From Collinsella sp. (GTDB lineage Bacteria; Actinomycetota; Coriobacteriia; Coriobacteriales; Coriobacteriaceae): 64,000 nucleotides of DNA. The notes under the pieces were generated by a model. That model made no database searches and was not told where the DNA came from. It saw only the letters and a list, made by a program, of their open reading frames with translations. A program made the translations under genes and the position numbers. The stretch spans positions 1 to 64,000 of the forward strand of contig DXZT01000016.1 of the NCBI GenBank assembly GCA_019419545.1, in the 5' to 3' direction. Numbering within the stretch: position 1 is the stretch's first letter; each line of letters opens with the position of its first letter. Of the stretch, positions 9,459-21,721 are shown piece after piece.

Positions 9459-12264
<2,806 letters not shown>

Positions 12265-12273
12265 GGTTGCCTC

Positions 12274-12567
12274 CTAACCCAACAGCGACTGGGCGAGTGC
12301 CAGCACGTTGGCGGCGTTGCCCATGCCGTAGTCCTGTGCGGGGATGACCGCGGTCGGCTTACCGCTCCCCTGCTTGACGGTGTTGAGCTGGTAGGACACC
12401 TGCGGCCCCAAGAGCAGCACGTCATAATTGGCGCACGTCTCCTGATACTCGCCGATACCCACCGCATCGATATCGAGCTCGATGCCGTTTTGCTCCGCAT
12501 ATTTCTCGAGTTTCTTCATCAGAATGCTTGTAGACAGACCAGCTGCGCAAACAAGAAGGATCTTCAT
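12274..12567 (-). CDS. celA: PTS lactose/cellobiose-family EIIB
   Basis: 97 residues starting MKILLVCAAGLSTS. Cys7 in the P-loop-like CAAGLSTS turn is the phosphorylated residue of this EIIB family. The start at 12567 is preferred over 12585 because AGGGAATCCCTT supplies a ribosome site and the shorter protein begins exactly as the family does. It accepts phosphate from EIIA (46 bp upstream) and passes it to the sugar bound by EIIC. Confidence 0.9.
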   Translation of the reverse strand: MKILLVCAAGLSTSILMKKLEKYAEQNGIELDIDAVGIGEYQETCANYDVLLLGPQVSYQLNTVKQGSGKPTAVIPAQDYGMGNAANVLALAQSLLG

Positions 12568-12613
12568 AAGGGATTCCCTTCGCATTGATTGGTTGGATAG
12601 TCACCGCACGCCG

Positions 12614-12940
12614 CTAGGCGTTCTTGGTTGCAGTGCACTCATACAGGCAGATCAGCTCCTGCACGAGCTCCTGAGCAAGCATGGAGCACATGAGGTGGTC
12701 CTGAGCATGGACCAGCAACACATCCACCGACAGATGCTCGCCCGCTGCCTCAGTCGAAAGCAGCTGCGTTTGGATGTGGTGAGCCTTGATTCCCGCATCC
12801 TTTGACTGCTTCATGAGTTTGGCGGCGGCGTCAAAATCCCCCGCTTTTGCCTTTTCAAGGGCTTCGAAGGCAAGGCTGCGTGCCTCTCCCGCTGCAGCGA
12901 CCAGCTGAAACGAAACCATCTCGGTTCCCTGATCGTCCAT
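12614..12940 (-). CDS. celC: PTS lactose/cellobiose-family EIIA
   Basis: 108 residues, three-helix EIIA of the lactose/chitobiose type. His78 in LLVHAQDHLM is the conserved phosphoacceptor, and Asp81 in the same motif is the metal ligand of the trimer. The start is preceded by GAGAGGAGACC. It receives phosphate from HPr; neither HPr nor EI is encoded in this window. First structural gene of the operon, 119 bp downstream of the PRD regulator. Confidence 0.9.
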   Translation of the reverse strand: MDDQGTEMVSFQLVAAAGEARSLAFEALEKAKAGDFDAAAKLMKQSKDAGIKAHHIQTQLLSTEAAGEHLSVDVLLVHAQDHLMCSMLAQELVQELICLYECTATKNA

Positions 12941-13059
12941 AACGGTCTCCTCTCCCGTGATGTTTGGTTTGTACTTGAATATTCGAAACGCCTATCTCCC
13001 GCCCGCAATCCTCGAGGTTTATTGCAGGTAGACAGACAGGGTTATCGACAAAAGAAGTC

Positions 13060-14955
13060 TTAAGCCGTATGCGCTTGCACAAGCGCCATCAGCTCATGCC
13101 AGGACCGGCGCTCGCGTAGGCGCTCGACCCCCTGGCGGTCCATAAAGATCTCGGCGAGCAGTGAGCTCAAGATCCGCGCCTCATCGCCGCCCGACCGGGC
13201 AAACGACACCATAAAGACGATATCGACCTCATGGCCGTATTCGTCCCAAAGAATGGGATGTTCGAGCAGGCCCACGGTAACAAAGGCCTCGGCGCTCAAG
13301 GGATGCATCCCATGGGGCATGGCTACCCCATTGCCAAACGAGGTGGCACTCGCGCTCTCGCGCTCGGCGACCTCTTGGGCAAACTGGGCATCGACACGGC
13401 CGCTCTCGACGGCGCGCTCGGAGAGATATCGGAGAACGGCCTGCTTCGACGGCGCCTCAACGCGGTTGAAGAACAGGGCACGGCTAAAGAAAGAGCTTAC
13501 GGAGTCCGATTGCGCAGTGTCGTCGCTCAGCACCTTGCGGATAGCGTTGACATCGCTCGTCTCCAAGAAGAAATCGGCCTCGCGGACGGGCACGGGCAAC
13601 TTGACGTTGAGCGGCACCGTTGTGAACACGTAGTCGATGTGCGAAAAATCGAACGTTCCCACGCGGGCGACGTCGCATGTCTCAATCGAATCGATATACA
13701 TGCCAAACTGCTTGCGGTACTGGTGCTCGAGCATACGGGCGCTTCCCGCTCCCGAGGCGCACACGATCAGGATGCGCTTGCGACGCGGCTGGTCGGCTTG
13801 CTGCTCGAGGGCCAGGGCAAATGCCATGGCGATGTAGCCGAGCTCTTCATCAGAGGGCTGGCTGCCAAAATGACGCTCGAGTACCTGCGAGGTGCCAGCT
13901 GCCATCGAATAGGCCAACGGAAACCTCGTCTTGATATCGGGCAGCATGGGGTTATCCATATGCATGTGATATTCAAGGCGATAGCCCAGAGGGCCGATAT
14001 GCCGAGCAAGGTTCATGCGAAGTTCAAGATCGCCGCTAAAGTCAAACCTAAACTCATCGTTGACCGCACGTACCATCTCGGAAGCAATCTCCCACATCTC
14101 GTCCGAGATAACGGCAGAGCCCTTCTCGGGCACGCCCGTGCCCCTGCCGAGCAAATGGATTGCGATAAAGGCAACCTCTTCTCGGGGCATGCTCACGCCC
14201 AGGGCATCCTTGATGTTTGCGGCAATCTGGAAAGCCGCGGCGTATTCGCGCGTTCCCTCCAGTTTTTGAACGTCCGATTCTGCAGCTGGGACATAGCAGC
14301 CCTGCTCGATGCGGCCAAGAGCAATGTAAAGATGCATGATGAGATTGCGGGATGCCAGCGAGCTCACCGTGACGGGCGAGGCCGTCAGGGCATCGTCCAC
14401 ACATGCGGCGATGGCCCGCAGGCGCTCGGCGAGCTTTGCATCGTCGGTGTCGGGCAACACGGGCCTCACCAGCGAGGCCAGGCACAGGCGCCGTTGTGAC
14501 TCCCCGCCCGCAACGCGGATTCCGTAGCGTGGGCGCTTTTCGAGCGTTAAGTCAAATTGGGCGAGTTTCTGCTCTACCAGACGCATGTCATTGGACAGAG
14601 TTCGCGCCGAAACGTAGAGTAAATCCGCATACTCCTCAATCGTCACCCACTGGGACCGCATGAGGAGGTCGTTAAGAAGGAAGGACACACGGCCGTCGCG
14701 CGTATCAGGAATGCCCGGATGGGCCAGAGCCGCACCGTCTAGCAAGCGAGCAAGCTCATCTGCACGTGCAACATCGATACGATACTGCCCCTTGCTGCCA
14801 ACGATGCGTGCAACCCCTGCAAGGTTGTCGTTTGCGCGATGGATATAGTTTCTCACGGCGCGCTCGCTTACCTCGAGACGCTTGGCAAGTACCGCGACAG
14901 CGACAGGCTGAGCGTCCTCGATCATATTTACAAGCTGCTTGACGCGAGCATCCAT
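13060..14955 (-). CDS. PRD-containing transcriptional regulator with EIIB/EIIA domains (LicR/MtlR-like)
   Basis: 631 residues. An HTH_11 domain lies at residues 1-60, a second Mga-like HTH at about 85-145, and two PRD domains at about 180-390. An EIIB-like domain begins RRKRILIVCASGAGSARML near 390, and a C-terminal EIIA-fructose/mannitol-like domain near 490-630 has the phosphoacceptor His in GVAMPHGMHP. Such proteins are DNA-binding activators whose PRD histidines are phosphorylated by HPr and EIIB according to sugar supply. Being first on the strand of the beta-glucoside operon, it is the likely activator of it. A separate antiterminator RNA site was not seen. Confidence 0.88.
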   Translation of the reverse strand: MDARVKQLVNMIEDAQPVAVAVLAKRLEVSERAVRNYIHRANDNLAGVARIVGSKGQYRIDVARADELARLLDGAALAHPGIPDTRDGRVSFLLNDLLMRSQWVTIEEYADLLYVSARTLSNDMRLVEQKLAQFDLTLEKRPRYGIRVAGGESQRRLCLASLVRPVLPDTDDAKLAERLRAIAACVDDALTASPVTVSSLASRNLIMHLYIALGRIEQGCYVPAAESDVQKLEGTREYAAAFQIAANIKDALGVSMPREEVAFIAIHLLGRGTGVPEKGSAVISDEMWEIASEMVRAVNDEFRFDFSGDLELRMNLARHIGPLGYRLEYHMHMDNPMLPDIKTRFPLAYSMAAGTSQVLERHFGSQPSDEELGYIAMAFALALEQQADQPRRKRILIVCASGAGSARMLEHQYRKQFGMYIDSIETCDVARVGTFDFSHIDYVFTTVPLNVKLPVPVREADFFLETSDVNAIRKVLSDDTAQSDSVSSFFSRALFFNRVEAPSKQAVLRYLSERAVESGRVDAQFAQEVAERESASATSFGNGVAMPHGMHPLSAEAFVTVGLLEHPILWDEYGHEVDIVFMVSFARSGGDEARILSSLLAEIFMDRQGVERLRERRSWHELMALVQAHTA

Positions 14956-15288
14956 GTCCTCCTCCTTTCCCTGCGTCTAGTCTAACGCGGTAAAGAATGA
15001 CACTCCACGTCGCGCTCGTTCCGCCAACTCGGAACAGGTTGCGGGGAGTCCAGCTGAGCTATGGAGAGCCTGGGGAGAGGGCCCGAAGGCAATGCGTCGG
15101 TGTGGGATGCGCCTTCCCAGCCATTGGGCAGTCATTGGGGACAGACTTAAATGAGTAGTCGTTGTGAACGTTCTTGTTTGACTAGTCGTTTAAGAACGTC
15201 CCCAATGACTATTAAGGACTGTCCCAAGCTGCCGGCAGGAAAGGACCGTCCCCAAGTGCCGGGTTTGTCCCCAATGACTAGGTGAATA
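14956..15288. repeat. Intergenic palindromic repeats downstream of arcC
   Basis: No gene is seen. AGTCATTGGGGAC (15130-15142) and GTCCCCAATGACT (15198-15210) form the same 13-bp inverted repeat as at 9314-9367, here with a 55-base loop. A further TCCCCAATGACTAGG is at 15269-15283. CCAAGCTGCCGGCAGGAAAGG near 15225 also resembles sequence near 9265. Promoter elements of the PRD regulator should lie near 14960-15000. Confidence 0.65.
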
Positions 15289-16306
15289 GCAAAAGCCCCG
15301 CAGTCGGAGCGGACTGCGGGGCTCGTGAAGAGAGGCTAGTTTGTGGGCGCTTTGCCTGGCGCCCACGAGAGAGGCAACAGAGTAGAGACTACTCGTGGAT
15401 GCGGGTACCGGAGAGGCCGGCCATGGTCTCGGCGGCCTTGTCCAGGGCGCCGATGATGCAGGTGCGGCCCTTGCGGGAACGGGCGAACTTGATGGCGGCG
15501 CGGACCTTGGGCTCCATGGAACCCTTGCCGAACTGGCCCTCGTCGGCCAGGCGCTCGGCCTCGTCGGCGGTGATGTCCTCGAGCTCCTCCTGGTTGGGCT
15601 TGCCAAAGTTGATGGCGACGTGCTCGACGGCGGTCAGCAGGAACAGGACGTCGGCGTCGCAGTCCTCGGCCAGCAGCTCGCCGCCCAGGTCCTTGTCGAT
15701 GACGGCGGGAACGCCCTTGTAGCAGCCCTTGTTCTCGTAGTCGCGGACGACGGGGATGCCGCCGCCACCGCAGGCGATGACGATGAACTCGTTGTCGAGC
15801 AGGTTGAGGATGGAGTCAGCCTCGACGATCTTCTTGGGATCGGGGGAGGCGACGACGCGACGCCAGCCGCGGCCGGAATCCTCGACGAAGACCTTGGAGG
15901 GGTCCTCGGCCATGAACTCCTTGGCCTGCTCCTCGGTGTAGAAGGGGCCGATCGGCTTGGTCGGGTTCTTGAACGCGGGATCGTCCGGGTCGCACTCGAT
16001 CTGGGTGACGACGGTGGCGGCGTGCCAACGCTTATAGCGCTTGTGCATCTCGCGGCCGATGCCCTGCTGCAGGTGGTAGCCGATGTAGCCCTGGGACATG
16101 GCGCCGCACTCGGGCAGCGGCATCTCGGGGGTGCCGATGGCGTCGTGGGCAGCGGCGAAGGCGTTCTGGATCATGCCGACCTGCGGGCCGTTGCCGTGGG
16201 TGATGATGATCTCGTTGCCCTGCTCGATGAGGCCGAGGAGCGCGTGGGCGGTGTTGCTCACGGCCTCGATCTGCTCGACGGGGTTGTTGCCGAGGGCGTT
16301 GCCGCC
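15288..16306. repeat. 1,019-bp repeat, copy 1 (arcC and terminator)
   Basis: Matches 22413-23431 with a constant offset of 7,125 and no difference that I can find. It starts just outside the terminator hairpin and ends within the first 16 codons of arcC. Both flanks diverge abruptly. Confidence 0.9.
15291..15323 (-). terminator. Terminator of the arc operon
   Basis: AGCCCCGCAGTC and GACTGCGGGGCT form a perfect 12-bp stem around a 6-base loop. Read on the minus strand a TTTTGCT tail follows. It lies 65 bp past the arcC stop and is part of the 1.02-kb duplicated block. Confidence 0.9.
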
Positions 16307-16351
16307 AAGGGCGACGACGATGCGGTCGGGCTTACCGTACGGTTTACTCAT
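15389..16351 (-). CDS. arcC: Carbamate kinase, copy 1
   Basis: 320 residues. It transfers phosphate from carbamoyl-phosphate to ADP, giving ATP, ammonia and CO2: the energy-yielding last step of the arginine deiminase pathway. Family hallmarks are VVALGGNALG at the N-terminus, ITHGNGPQVG near residue 52 and ACGGGGIPVV near residue 195. It ends the arcD-arcA-arcB-arcC gene series, 23 bp after arcB. The protein differs from the second copy at 22514-23476 by a single residue (Tyr5 against Leu5). Confidence 0.95.
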   Translation of the reverse strand: MSKPYGKPDRIVVALGGNALGNNPVEQIEAVSNTAHALLGLIEQGNEIIITHGNGPQVGMIQNAFAAAHDAIGTPEMPLPECGAMSQGYIGYHLQQGIGREMHKRYKRWHAATVVTQIECDPDDPAFKNPTKPIGPFYTEEQAKEFMAEDPSKVFVEDSGRGWRRVVASPDPKKIVEADSILNLLDNEFIVIACGGGGIPVVRDYENKGCYKGVPAVIDKDLGGELLAEDCDADVLFLLTAVEHVAINFGKPNQEELEDITADEAERLADEGQFGKGSMEPKVRAAIKFARSRKGRTCIIGALDKAAETMAGLSGTRIHE

Positions 16352-16374
16352 AGTATTCGTTCACTTCCCAGCTA

Positions 16375-17382
16375 CTAGCGAAGCGTCGCGTACATCATGG
16401 CCTTAATGGTATGCATGCGGTTCTCGGCCTCCTGGAACACACGAGACTGCGCGCTCTCAAAGACCTCGTCGGAAACCTCCATCTCGGTCACGCCGAACTT
16501 CTCGGCAATCTCGGCGCCGATGGTGGTCTGCGTATCGTGGAAGCTCGGCAGGCAGTGCATAAAGATGGCGCCGGGGTTTGCCTTGGCCATGACCTCGGGC
16601 GTTACTCGATAGGGAGAGAGAAGATCGATTCGGCTCTTCCACAGCTCCTCAGCCTGGCCCATACCGACCCAAACGTCCGTATAGATCACGTCTGCATCCT
16701 TGACGCCCTCGTCGATATCCTCAGTGAGCTGGATCGTGCAGCCATTCTGAGCGGCGATCTCCTGGCAGCGCTCAAGAAGCTCGGGATCGAAGTGCGTGGC
16801 GCCCTCGACATCGCCCTTGGGTCCGCAGGAGCAGAAGTTAATGCCGAGCTTGGCGCAGATAACCATCAGGGAGTCGCTGACGTTGCCCTGCTCCTTGCCC
16901 ATATAGGTGAGCTTCATGCCGCGCGTGTCGCCGAACTCCTCACGCATGGTAAGAATGTCGGCAAGGGCCTGGGTGGGATGGTACTCGTTGGTCAGACCGT
17001 TCCAGACGGGAACGCCAGCCTTGGCGGCAAGCTCCTCGACGATCGACTGGTCGGAGCCGCGATACTCAATACCGTCATACATGCGACCGAGCACGCGGGC
17101 GGTATCCTCGATGGACTCTTTCTTGCCCATCTGCGACGAGCCGGGGTCGAGGTAGGTCACACCCATACCCAGGTCCATACCGCCGACCTCGAAGGCACAG
17201 CGCGTGCGCGTTGAGGTCTTCTCAAACAGCAGGACAATGTTCTTGCCCTCGAGAAAGCGGTGCGGATAACCGGCGCGCTTCATATCCTTGAAGTTCTTTG
17301 AGAGGTCGAGCATGTACTCGATTTCCTCGGACGTAAAGTCAAGCAGGGTAAGAACGCTTCGACCAGAAAGATTAAGAGCCAT
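16375..17382 (-). CDS. arcB: Ornithine carbamoyltransferase (catabolic)
   Basis: 335 residues from the ATG at 17382, preceded by AAAGGACTC; a longer frame to 17442 has no such site. It carries the carbamoyl-phosphate loop [13 protein letters not shown], then [11 protein letters not shown], and the ornithine-site motif [10 protein letters not shown]. In this operon it should work in the phosphorolytic direction, splitting citrulline into ornithine and carbamoyl-phosphate. It lies between arcA and arcC. Sequence alone does not separate anabolic from catabolic forms; the context decides it. Confidence 0.93.
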   Translation of the reverse strand: MALNLSGRSVLTLLDFTSEEIEYMLDLSKNFKDMKRAGYPHRFLEGKNIVLLFEKTSTRTRCAFEVGGMDLGMGVTYLDPGSSQMGKKESIEDTARVLGRMYDGIEYRGSDQSIVEELAAKAGVPVWNGLTNEYHPTQALADILTMREEFGDTRGMKLTYMGKEQGNVSDSLMVICAKLGINFCSCGPKGDVEGATHFDPELLERCQEIAAQNGCTIQLTEDIDEGVKDADVIYTDVWVGMGQAEELWKSRIDLLSPYRVTPEVMAKANPGAIFMHCLPSFHDTQTTIGAEIAEKFGVTEMEVSDEVFESAQSRVFQEAENRMHTIKAMMYATLR

Positions 17383-17468
17383 GATTTGAGTCCTTTCGGT
17401 TGTTGGAACACACAAGGAGGGATGGGCGGCGCAGACGCACACGCGCCGCCCAGATACGCTAACGCTGA

Positions 17469-18713
17469 CTAGATTTCCTCACGCCAGAACGGCATGGTCA
17501 TGCAGCGCGGGCCGCCGCGACCGCGAGAAAGCTCCTCGGAGGGGGCGACGAGCAGCTCGACGCCGGCCTTGTAAAGAGCATCGTTGGTGACAACGTTGCG
17601 CTCATACACGCAGACCTTGCCCGGTGCGACCGCAAGAGTGTTGGAACCATCGTTCCACTGCTCACGGGAAGCCTCGATCGGATCGCCACCACCGCACTCA
17701 ATCATGGTGATGTGGTCCATACCCGTCGCAAGCTCGAGAATATGCTGCAGGGTGCCCTCGAGCTCCTCGATATGCACCTCCCCCTCCGAATCGCCCTTGG
17801 TCAGGCGGTAGGCACGAAGCGTCTGGTAGATGCCAGGATAGACCGTGAACTTATCGCGATCGACCTGCGTGCAGACGGTGTCGAGGTGCATGTAGGCGTA
17901 GCCGTGCGGGATCTTGATGGCATAGATGTTCTCGATCTCGGCCTCATCGGAACCCCAGAACATATTCTTGGCGAGCTCATCGATGGCCGCAGTCTGGGTG
18001 CGCTCGGAAATACCGATGGCGAGCGTCTTGGCGTTGATGTTGAGGATATCGCCGCCCTCGATATGCCACTCGCTGTTGTGGTCATACCAAATGGGGCTAC
18101 CGGCGTAATCGGGATGGTTGCGGAGCACCGTTTCGTAGAAGATTACCTCGCGATTGCGCTGATTCCAGTACATGCGGTTCATGGTAGCGCCCTTGCCCAC
18201 GACAGCCAGAGGGTCACGGGAGAAATACGAGGCCGGCATGGGGAACAGCACCATATCGTCAGCCTTCAACTCCTCGCCGTCCATACTGGCAAGAGAACCG
18301 CCAACCTTGGGGATCTCGAGGTCGCGAACGTAGAGGCCGCCCATGGCAGCAAGGACAAACTCCTTGTTGTCCTTAATCGAATCAAGCTTCTCGACAACGG
18401 CCTGGCGAAGGGCCGCGTTGGAGATGCCGGACTCACCCATGAACTTCGTCATGAACTCTGCGCGAGTGCCCTCGACTTTGTCAAACGTCTCAGCGAGCAG
18501 CTCTTCCATATAGACGACCTCGGCGCCAGCGCCGCGAAGAAGGTCGGTAAACTGATCGTGCTCTTTCTGGGCATAGTCCAGATAGAACGCGTCGTGAATC
18601 CAAACGCGGTCGAAATCCTCCGCCTTCATGTTTACAAGATCCATACCGGGGCGATGGACGCACACCTTCTTGAGGGCGCCAATCTCGCTATGAACGTTCA
18701 GTCCTTTGTTCAT
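17469..18713 (-). CDS. arcA: Arginine deiminase
   Basis: 414 residues, normal length. It hydrolyses arginine to citrulline and ammonia. The catalytic set is complete: Asp in YFSRDPL, Glu and His in WHIEGGD, His and Asp in MHLDTVCT, and the nucleophilic Cys near the C-terminus in [14 protein letters not shown]. The RGRGG loop with its gating Arg is intact, in contrast to the second deiminase at 20470-21720. Preceded by the carrier gene and followed by arcB, it is the central enzyme of the arginine fermentation operon. Confidence 0.95.
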   Translation of the reverse strand: MNKGLNVHSEIGALKKVCVHRPGMDLVNMKAEDFDRVWIHDAFYLDYAQKEHDQFTDLLRGAGAEVVYMEELLAETFDKVEGTRAEFMTKFMGESGISNAALRQAVVEKLDSIKDNKEFVLAAMGGLYVRDLEIPKVGGSLASMDGEELKADDMVLFPMPASYFSRDPLAVVGKGATMNRMYWNQRNREVIFYETVLRNHPDYAGSPIWYDHNSEWHIEGGDILNINAKTLAIGISERTQTAAIDELAKNMFWGSDEAEIENIYAIKIPHGYAYMHLDTVCTQVDRDKFTVYPGIYQTLRAYRLTKGDSEGEVHIEELEGTLQHILELATGMDHITMIECGGGDPIEASREQWNDGSNTLAVAPGKVCVYERNVVTNDALYKAGVELLVAPSEELSRGRGGPRCMTMPFWREEI

Positions 18714-18755
18714 CTCTATCCTTCTTTCTCACAACTTGTATGTAGGGTTTTGCAT

Positions 18756-20192
18756 TTACGGCAGGGGGATAAGACCCGAAACCGCAGTGAATGCCATGCA
18801 GATAACGCTTACGACCAGGAAGAATTTCCAAGCGACCTTCCACCACTGGCCAAGCGGAATCTTACAGACGCCAAGACCGGCAACGAGCATCGCGCTTGTC
18901 GGCGAAATGAGAGACATGGCAGCACTGCCCATGGAAAGGCCGGTAACTGCAGCCTCGGGGTTTAAGCCCATCAGCTCAACAAGCGGGCCGAAAATGGGAA
19001 TCGTAAGAGCAGCGATGCCCGAGGAGCTCGGAACGAGGATCGACAGAAGGTTATCCACGACGTAGAGAATGCTCGTAAAGATAACTGCCGGAACTCCAGA
19101 GAGAGCCGTGGCGAGCGTGTTGAGAATCGTATCGATGATGAGGCCGTCATTGGCGATTACGAGGATTCCGCGGGCAAGTCCAACAACGATGGCAGAGAAC
19201 GCGAAATCTGCAATTCCCTTAACGAACTCGCCAGCGATCTCCTTCTCATTCATCCCGGAAACAACACCAGAAAGAAGGGCCATGGCCAAGAAAATCGCAG
19301 AGATTTCGTTCATGTACCAGCCCTGGGCTACCAGGCCCCAAATGATAGCGCCAAGTCCAAGCACGAAAATAACCATGACGGCTTTTTGCTTAGCGGTGAA
19401 CTCGCTATCGAGGAGGTTCTCATCCGCGCCAAACTCTTTGCGTTTCTCGATATCATCGTGGAAAGCGGGGGACGCTTCGGGGTTTTTCTTAACCTTGAGG
19501 GCATACATTACAACCCATGCGACGGCAACCGCCGTGAGCACGGCAAGGGCAATAGTACGCAACCAAAGCTGGGGGTTGCCCTGGATACCGAGGATGCCCT
19601 GGGAAATCAGGACGTTGAACGGATTGACGGTAGATGCGATGTATCCGATACGGGCACCCACAAACACCGTCATGAACGCTGTAATTGAGTCGAAGCCCAT
19701 GGCCATCATGATCGGCATAAGAATCGCAAAGAACGGAAGCGTCTCCTCTGCCATACCAAAGGTGCTGCCGCCCAAGGCAAAAAGCACCATTAGGATCGGA
19801 ATGATGAGGACGTCCTTGCTCTTGAACTTCTTCACCACTCGGGCGACGCCGCTCGTGATGGCTCCGGTCGCCGTGATGACCTGGAAGGAACCTCCCACGA
19901 TCATAATGAATGCAACGACCTCGACCGCTTGCTGGATGCCGATCGCAGGGGCCTCAAGTACTTCGAAGATGCCTTGGCGAAGATCGACCTCGTTGCCGTC
20001 CTCGTCCGTATAGACCTTATCGACAGGCTCATAGGTGCCCGAGACCGTTACCTCGCGACCGTTAACCTCCTGGCGCTCAAACGAACCCGAAGGCACGACC
20101 CAGGTCAGAACGGCAAATACGGCCATCAAGACGAGAATGATGGTGTACACGTGCGGGACTCGAAGAGTGCGCTTCTTTTCTGTCTCTGCCAT
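18756..20192 (-). CDS. YfcC/ArcD-like basic amino acid carrier
   Basis: 478 residues, about 12 membrane segments, with RVPHVYTIILVLMAVFAVLTWVVPSGSF at the N-terminus in the style of the YfcC family, plus a short extracytoplasmic loop after TM1. VPSSSGIAAL and the later SPTSAML segment are the family's paired re-entrant motifs. As first gene of the arc operon it is very likely the arginine/ornithine exchanger of the pathway, although it belongs to a different family from the Pseudomonas ArcD. Start ATG 20192 is preceded by AAGGAGGAG. Confidence 0.82.
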   Translation of the reverse strand: MAETEKKRTLRVPHVYTIILVLMAVFAVLTWVVPSGSFERQEVNGREVTVSGTYEPVDKVYTDEDGNEVDLRQGIFEVLEAPAIGIQQAVEVVAFIMIVGGSFQVITATGAITSGVARVVKKFKSKDVLIIPILMVLFALGGSTFGMAEETLPFFAILMPIMMAMGFDSITAFMTVFVGARIGYIASTVNPFNVLISQGILGIQGNPQLWLRTIALAVLTAVAVAWVVMYALKVKKNPEASPAFHDDIEKRKEFGADENLLDSEFTAKQKAVMVIFVLGLGAIIWGLVAQGWYMNEISAIFLAMALLSGVVSGMNEKEIAGEFVKGIADFAFSAIVVGLARGILVIANDGLIIDTILNTLATALSGVPAVIFTSILYVVDNLLSILVPSSSGIAALTIPIFGPLVELMGLNPEAAVTGLSMGSAAMSLISPTSAMLVAGLGVCKIPLGQWWKVAWKFFLVVSVICMAFTAVSGLIPLP

Positions 20193-20469
20193 CTCTCCTC
20201 CTTAATTCAGGGGTTTTTCGTTGCCGGCAAAGCCATTGTGTCATCGCGCAAAACACCCTTCCGTCTCTTCGCCCGCCAACGAAGCGCATCGACCCGTAAA
20301 CGGATTTCAGATTGATGTAATTTGTCAATTTGCTATCTAAATTGATGTTTAACATTAATTACTAAGTCGGTTCGTGCCATTCACCTGTGACAAATATGAT
20401 GTAAATTGAATCAAACTCGTAATGTGCCACTATGGAAGCAATAAATACTCACCGCCAAAGCGAGGTCAC
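20193..20469. promoter_or_regulatory. Divergent AT-rich control region of the arginine genes
   Basis: 277 bp separating the arc operon (minus) from the second deiminase (plus), markedly AT-richer than its surroundings. ATTGATGT occurs at 20311-20318 and 20341-20348, exactly 30 bp (about three helical turns) apart. TGATGTAAnTTG occurs at 20313 and again at 20397. These are candidate operators for an arginine regulator (ArgR or the nearby XRE protein). Promoters for both directions must lie here; I cannot place them with certainty. Confidence 0.5.
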
Positions 20470-21720
20470 ATGTCCGCATTGCATGTTCAAAATGAAATAG
20501 GAAAGCTAAAAAAGGTGCTTCTGCACTGTCCCGGCCCCGAAACGCGCAACTACCCCGACGGGCAGTTCAATCGGGTCTTTACGTTGCGTCCGTCTAGCAG
20601 CTCATTCGATCTTGATAAAGCCCTTAGGGAGCATCATGCTTACTCGGCGATGCTCGAGCACGAAGGGGTAGAGATTCTCTATCTTGAAAACCTTCTTACC
20701 GAAGCCCTTGATGCGACAGAGCAAGCGCGTCGCTCTTTTATCGATAGCTACATTTCAGAATGCGGCGCGCGGGGCATTGAGCTCGAGTCTGCCATTCGCG
20801 AGTATCTCGAGCGCATCGAAGGCTCCCGCGCCCTTGCTCAAGCAGCAGTCAACGGCATCCGCTACTCCCAGGTCTTCAACACAGATAAAGAGGTGTTCAG
20901 CCTCACGAAACTGACGGCAGACGCATACTCACCTGACGATCTTCTCGTAAGCCCCCTTAACACCATGTGGTTCACACGCGATCCGGCGAGCGTCATCGGC
21001 GAAGGCGTTACGCTCAACCACATGTACTGGCCAGAGCGCAACCGTGAGGTTATCGCCTACAAAACGATTTTTACCTATCACCCAGATTTCCGCGAGACCC
21101 CTCAGTTCTTCAAGCATGAATCGACTTACCACATTGAAGGCGGCGACCTGCACAACCTCAACAGCGAAAACATAGCCGTTGGAATCTCGCAACGAACCGA
21201 GCCGGCGGCGATAGACACTTTAGCAAATAACTTGCTGTGGGATGAGAACTCGACTATTGAGTCCGTATGGGCCATTCAGGTCCCCTACGATGACCTCTGC
21301 ATTCATCTCGACACATATTTCACTCGCGTTGACTACGAGACATTCCTCGTTGCTCGGGAGCTTCTCGACCAAGCGCGAGTCTACCGCATTACGCGGGGCA
21401 GATCGGAAGGGACAACCCGTGCGTGTCATGTCGCAGGCGGACTGAAAGAAGCGTTGCGATTAGCCCTAGGTTCAAGTTCGTTGCAGTTTATCCTTTGCGG
21501 TGGCTCAAATCCCGGAGCAGCAGAGGTCGAAAGGACCAACAATGCCACAAGCACCCTTTGTTTGGAGCCAGGCAAGGTCTGCGTATACGAAGAAAACGCC
21601 GAAACCAACAAAGCGCTGGAGCAGGCCGGTATTGACCTTATTCCCATCTCTATCTTTGAGCTGACAAACGGCTTTGGCGGCCCCAACTGCCTCTGCCTCC
21701 CCCTCGTCCGCACTTCATAA
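20470..21720 (+). CDS. arcA: Second arginine deiminase-like enzyme
   Basis: 416 residues from the ATG at 20470 (GAGGT five bases upstream). It is clearly homologous to the operon-encoded deiminase but well diverged. Catalytic residues are kept: Asp in WFTRDPA, Glu/His in YHIEGGD, His/Asp in IHLDTYFT, and Cys in GFGGPNCLCLP. The Arg five residues before the Cys in typical enzymes is Phe here, and the RGRGG loop reads NGFGG. That may alter gating or substrate choice, though some active deiminases also lack this Arg. The next gene, an XRE regulator, starts one base after its stop, so they are translationally coupled. Confidence 0.85.
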   Translation: MSALHVQNEIGKLKKVLLHCPGPETRNYPDGQFNRVFTLRPSSSSFDLDKALREHHAYSAMLEHEGVEILYLENLLTEALDATEQARRSFIDSYISECGARGIELESAIREYLERIEGSRALAQAAVNGIRYSQVFNTDKEVFSLTKLTADAYSPDDLLVSPLNTMWFTRDPASVIGEGVTLNHMYWPERNREVIAYKTIFTYHPDFRETPQFFKHESTYHIEGGDLHNLNSENIAVGISQRTEPAAIDTLANNLLWDENSTIESVWAIQVPYDDLCIHLDTYFTRVDYETFLVARELLDQARVYRITRGRSEGTTRACHVAGGLKEALRLALGSSSLQFILCGGSNPGAAEVERTNNATSTLCLEPGKVCVYEENAETNKALEQAGIDLIPISIFELTNGFGGPNCLCLPLVRTS

Positions 21721-21721
21721 C

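Noticed and set aside
21674..21721. Upstream start for the XRE regulator (16 extra residues)
   Set aside because: It would lie inside the deiminase gene and encode an Ala/Ser-rich stretch unlike XRE N-termini. ATG 21722 follows the stop by one base and gives the normal family start.
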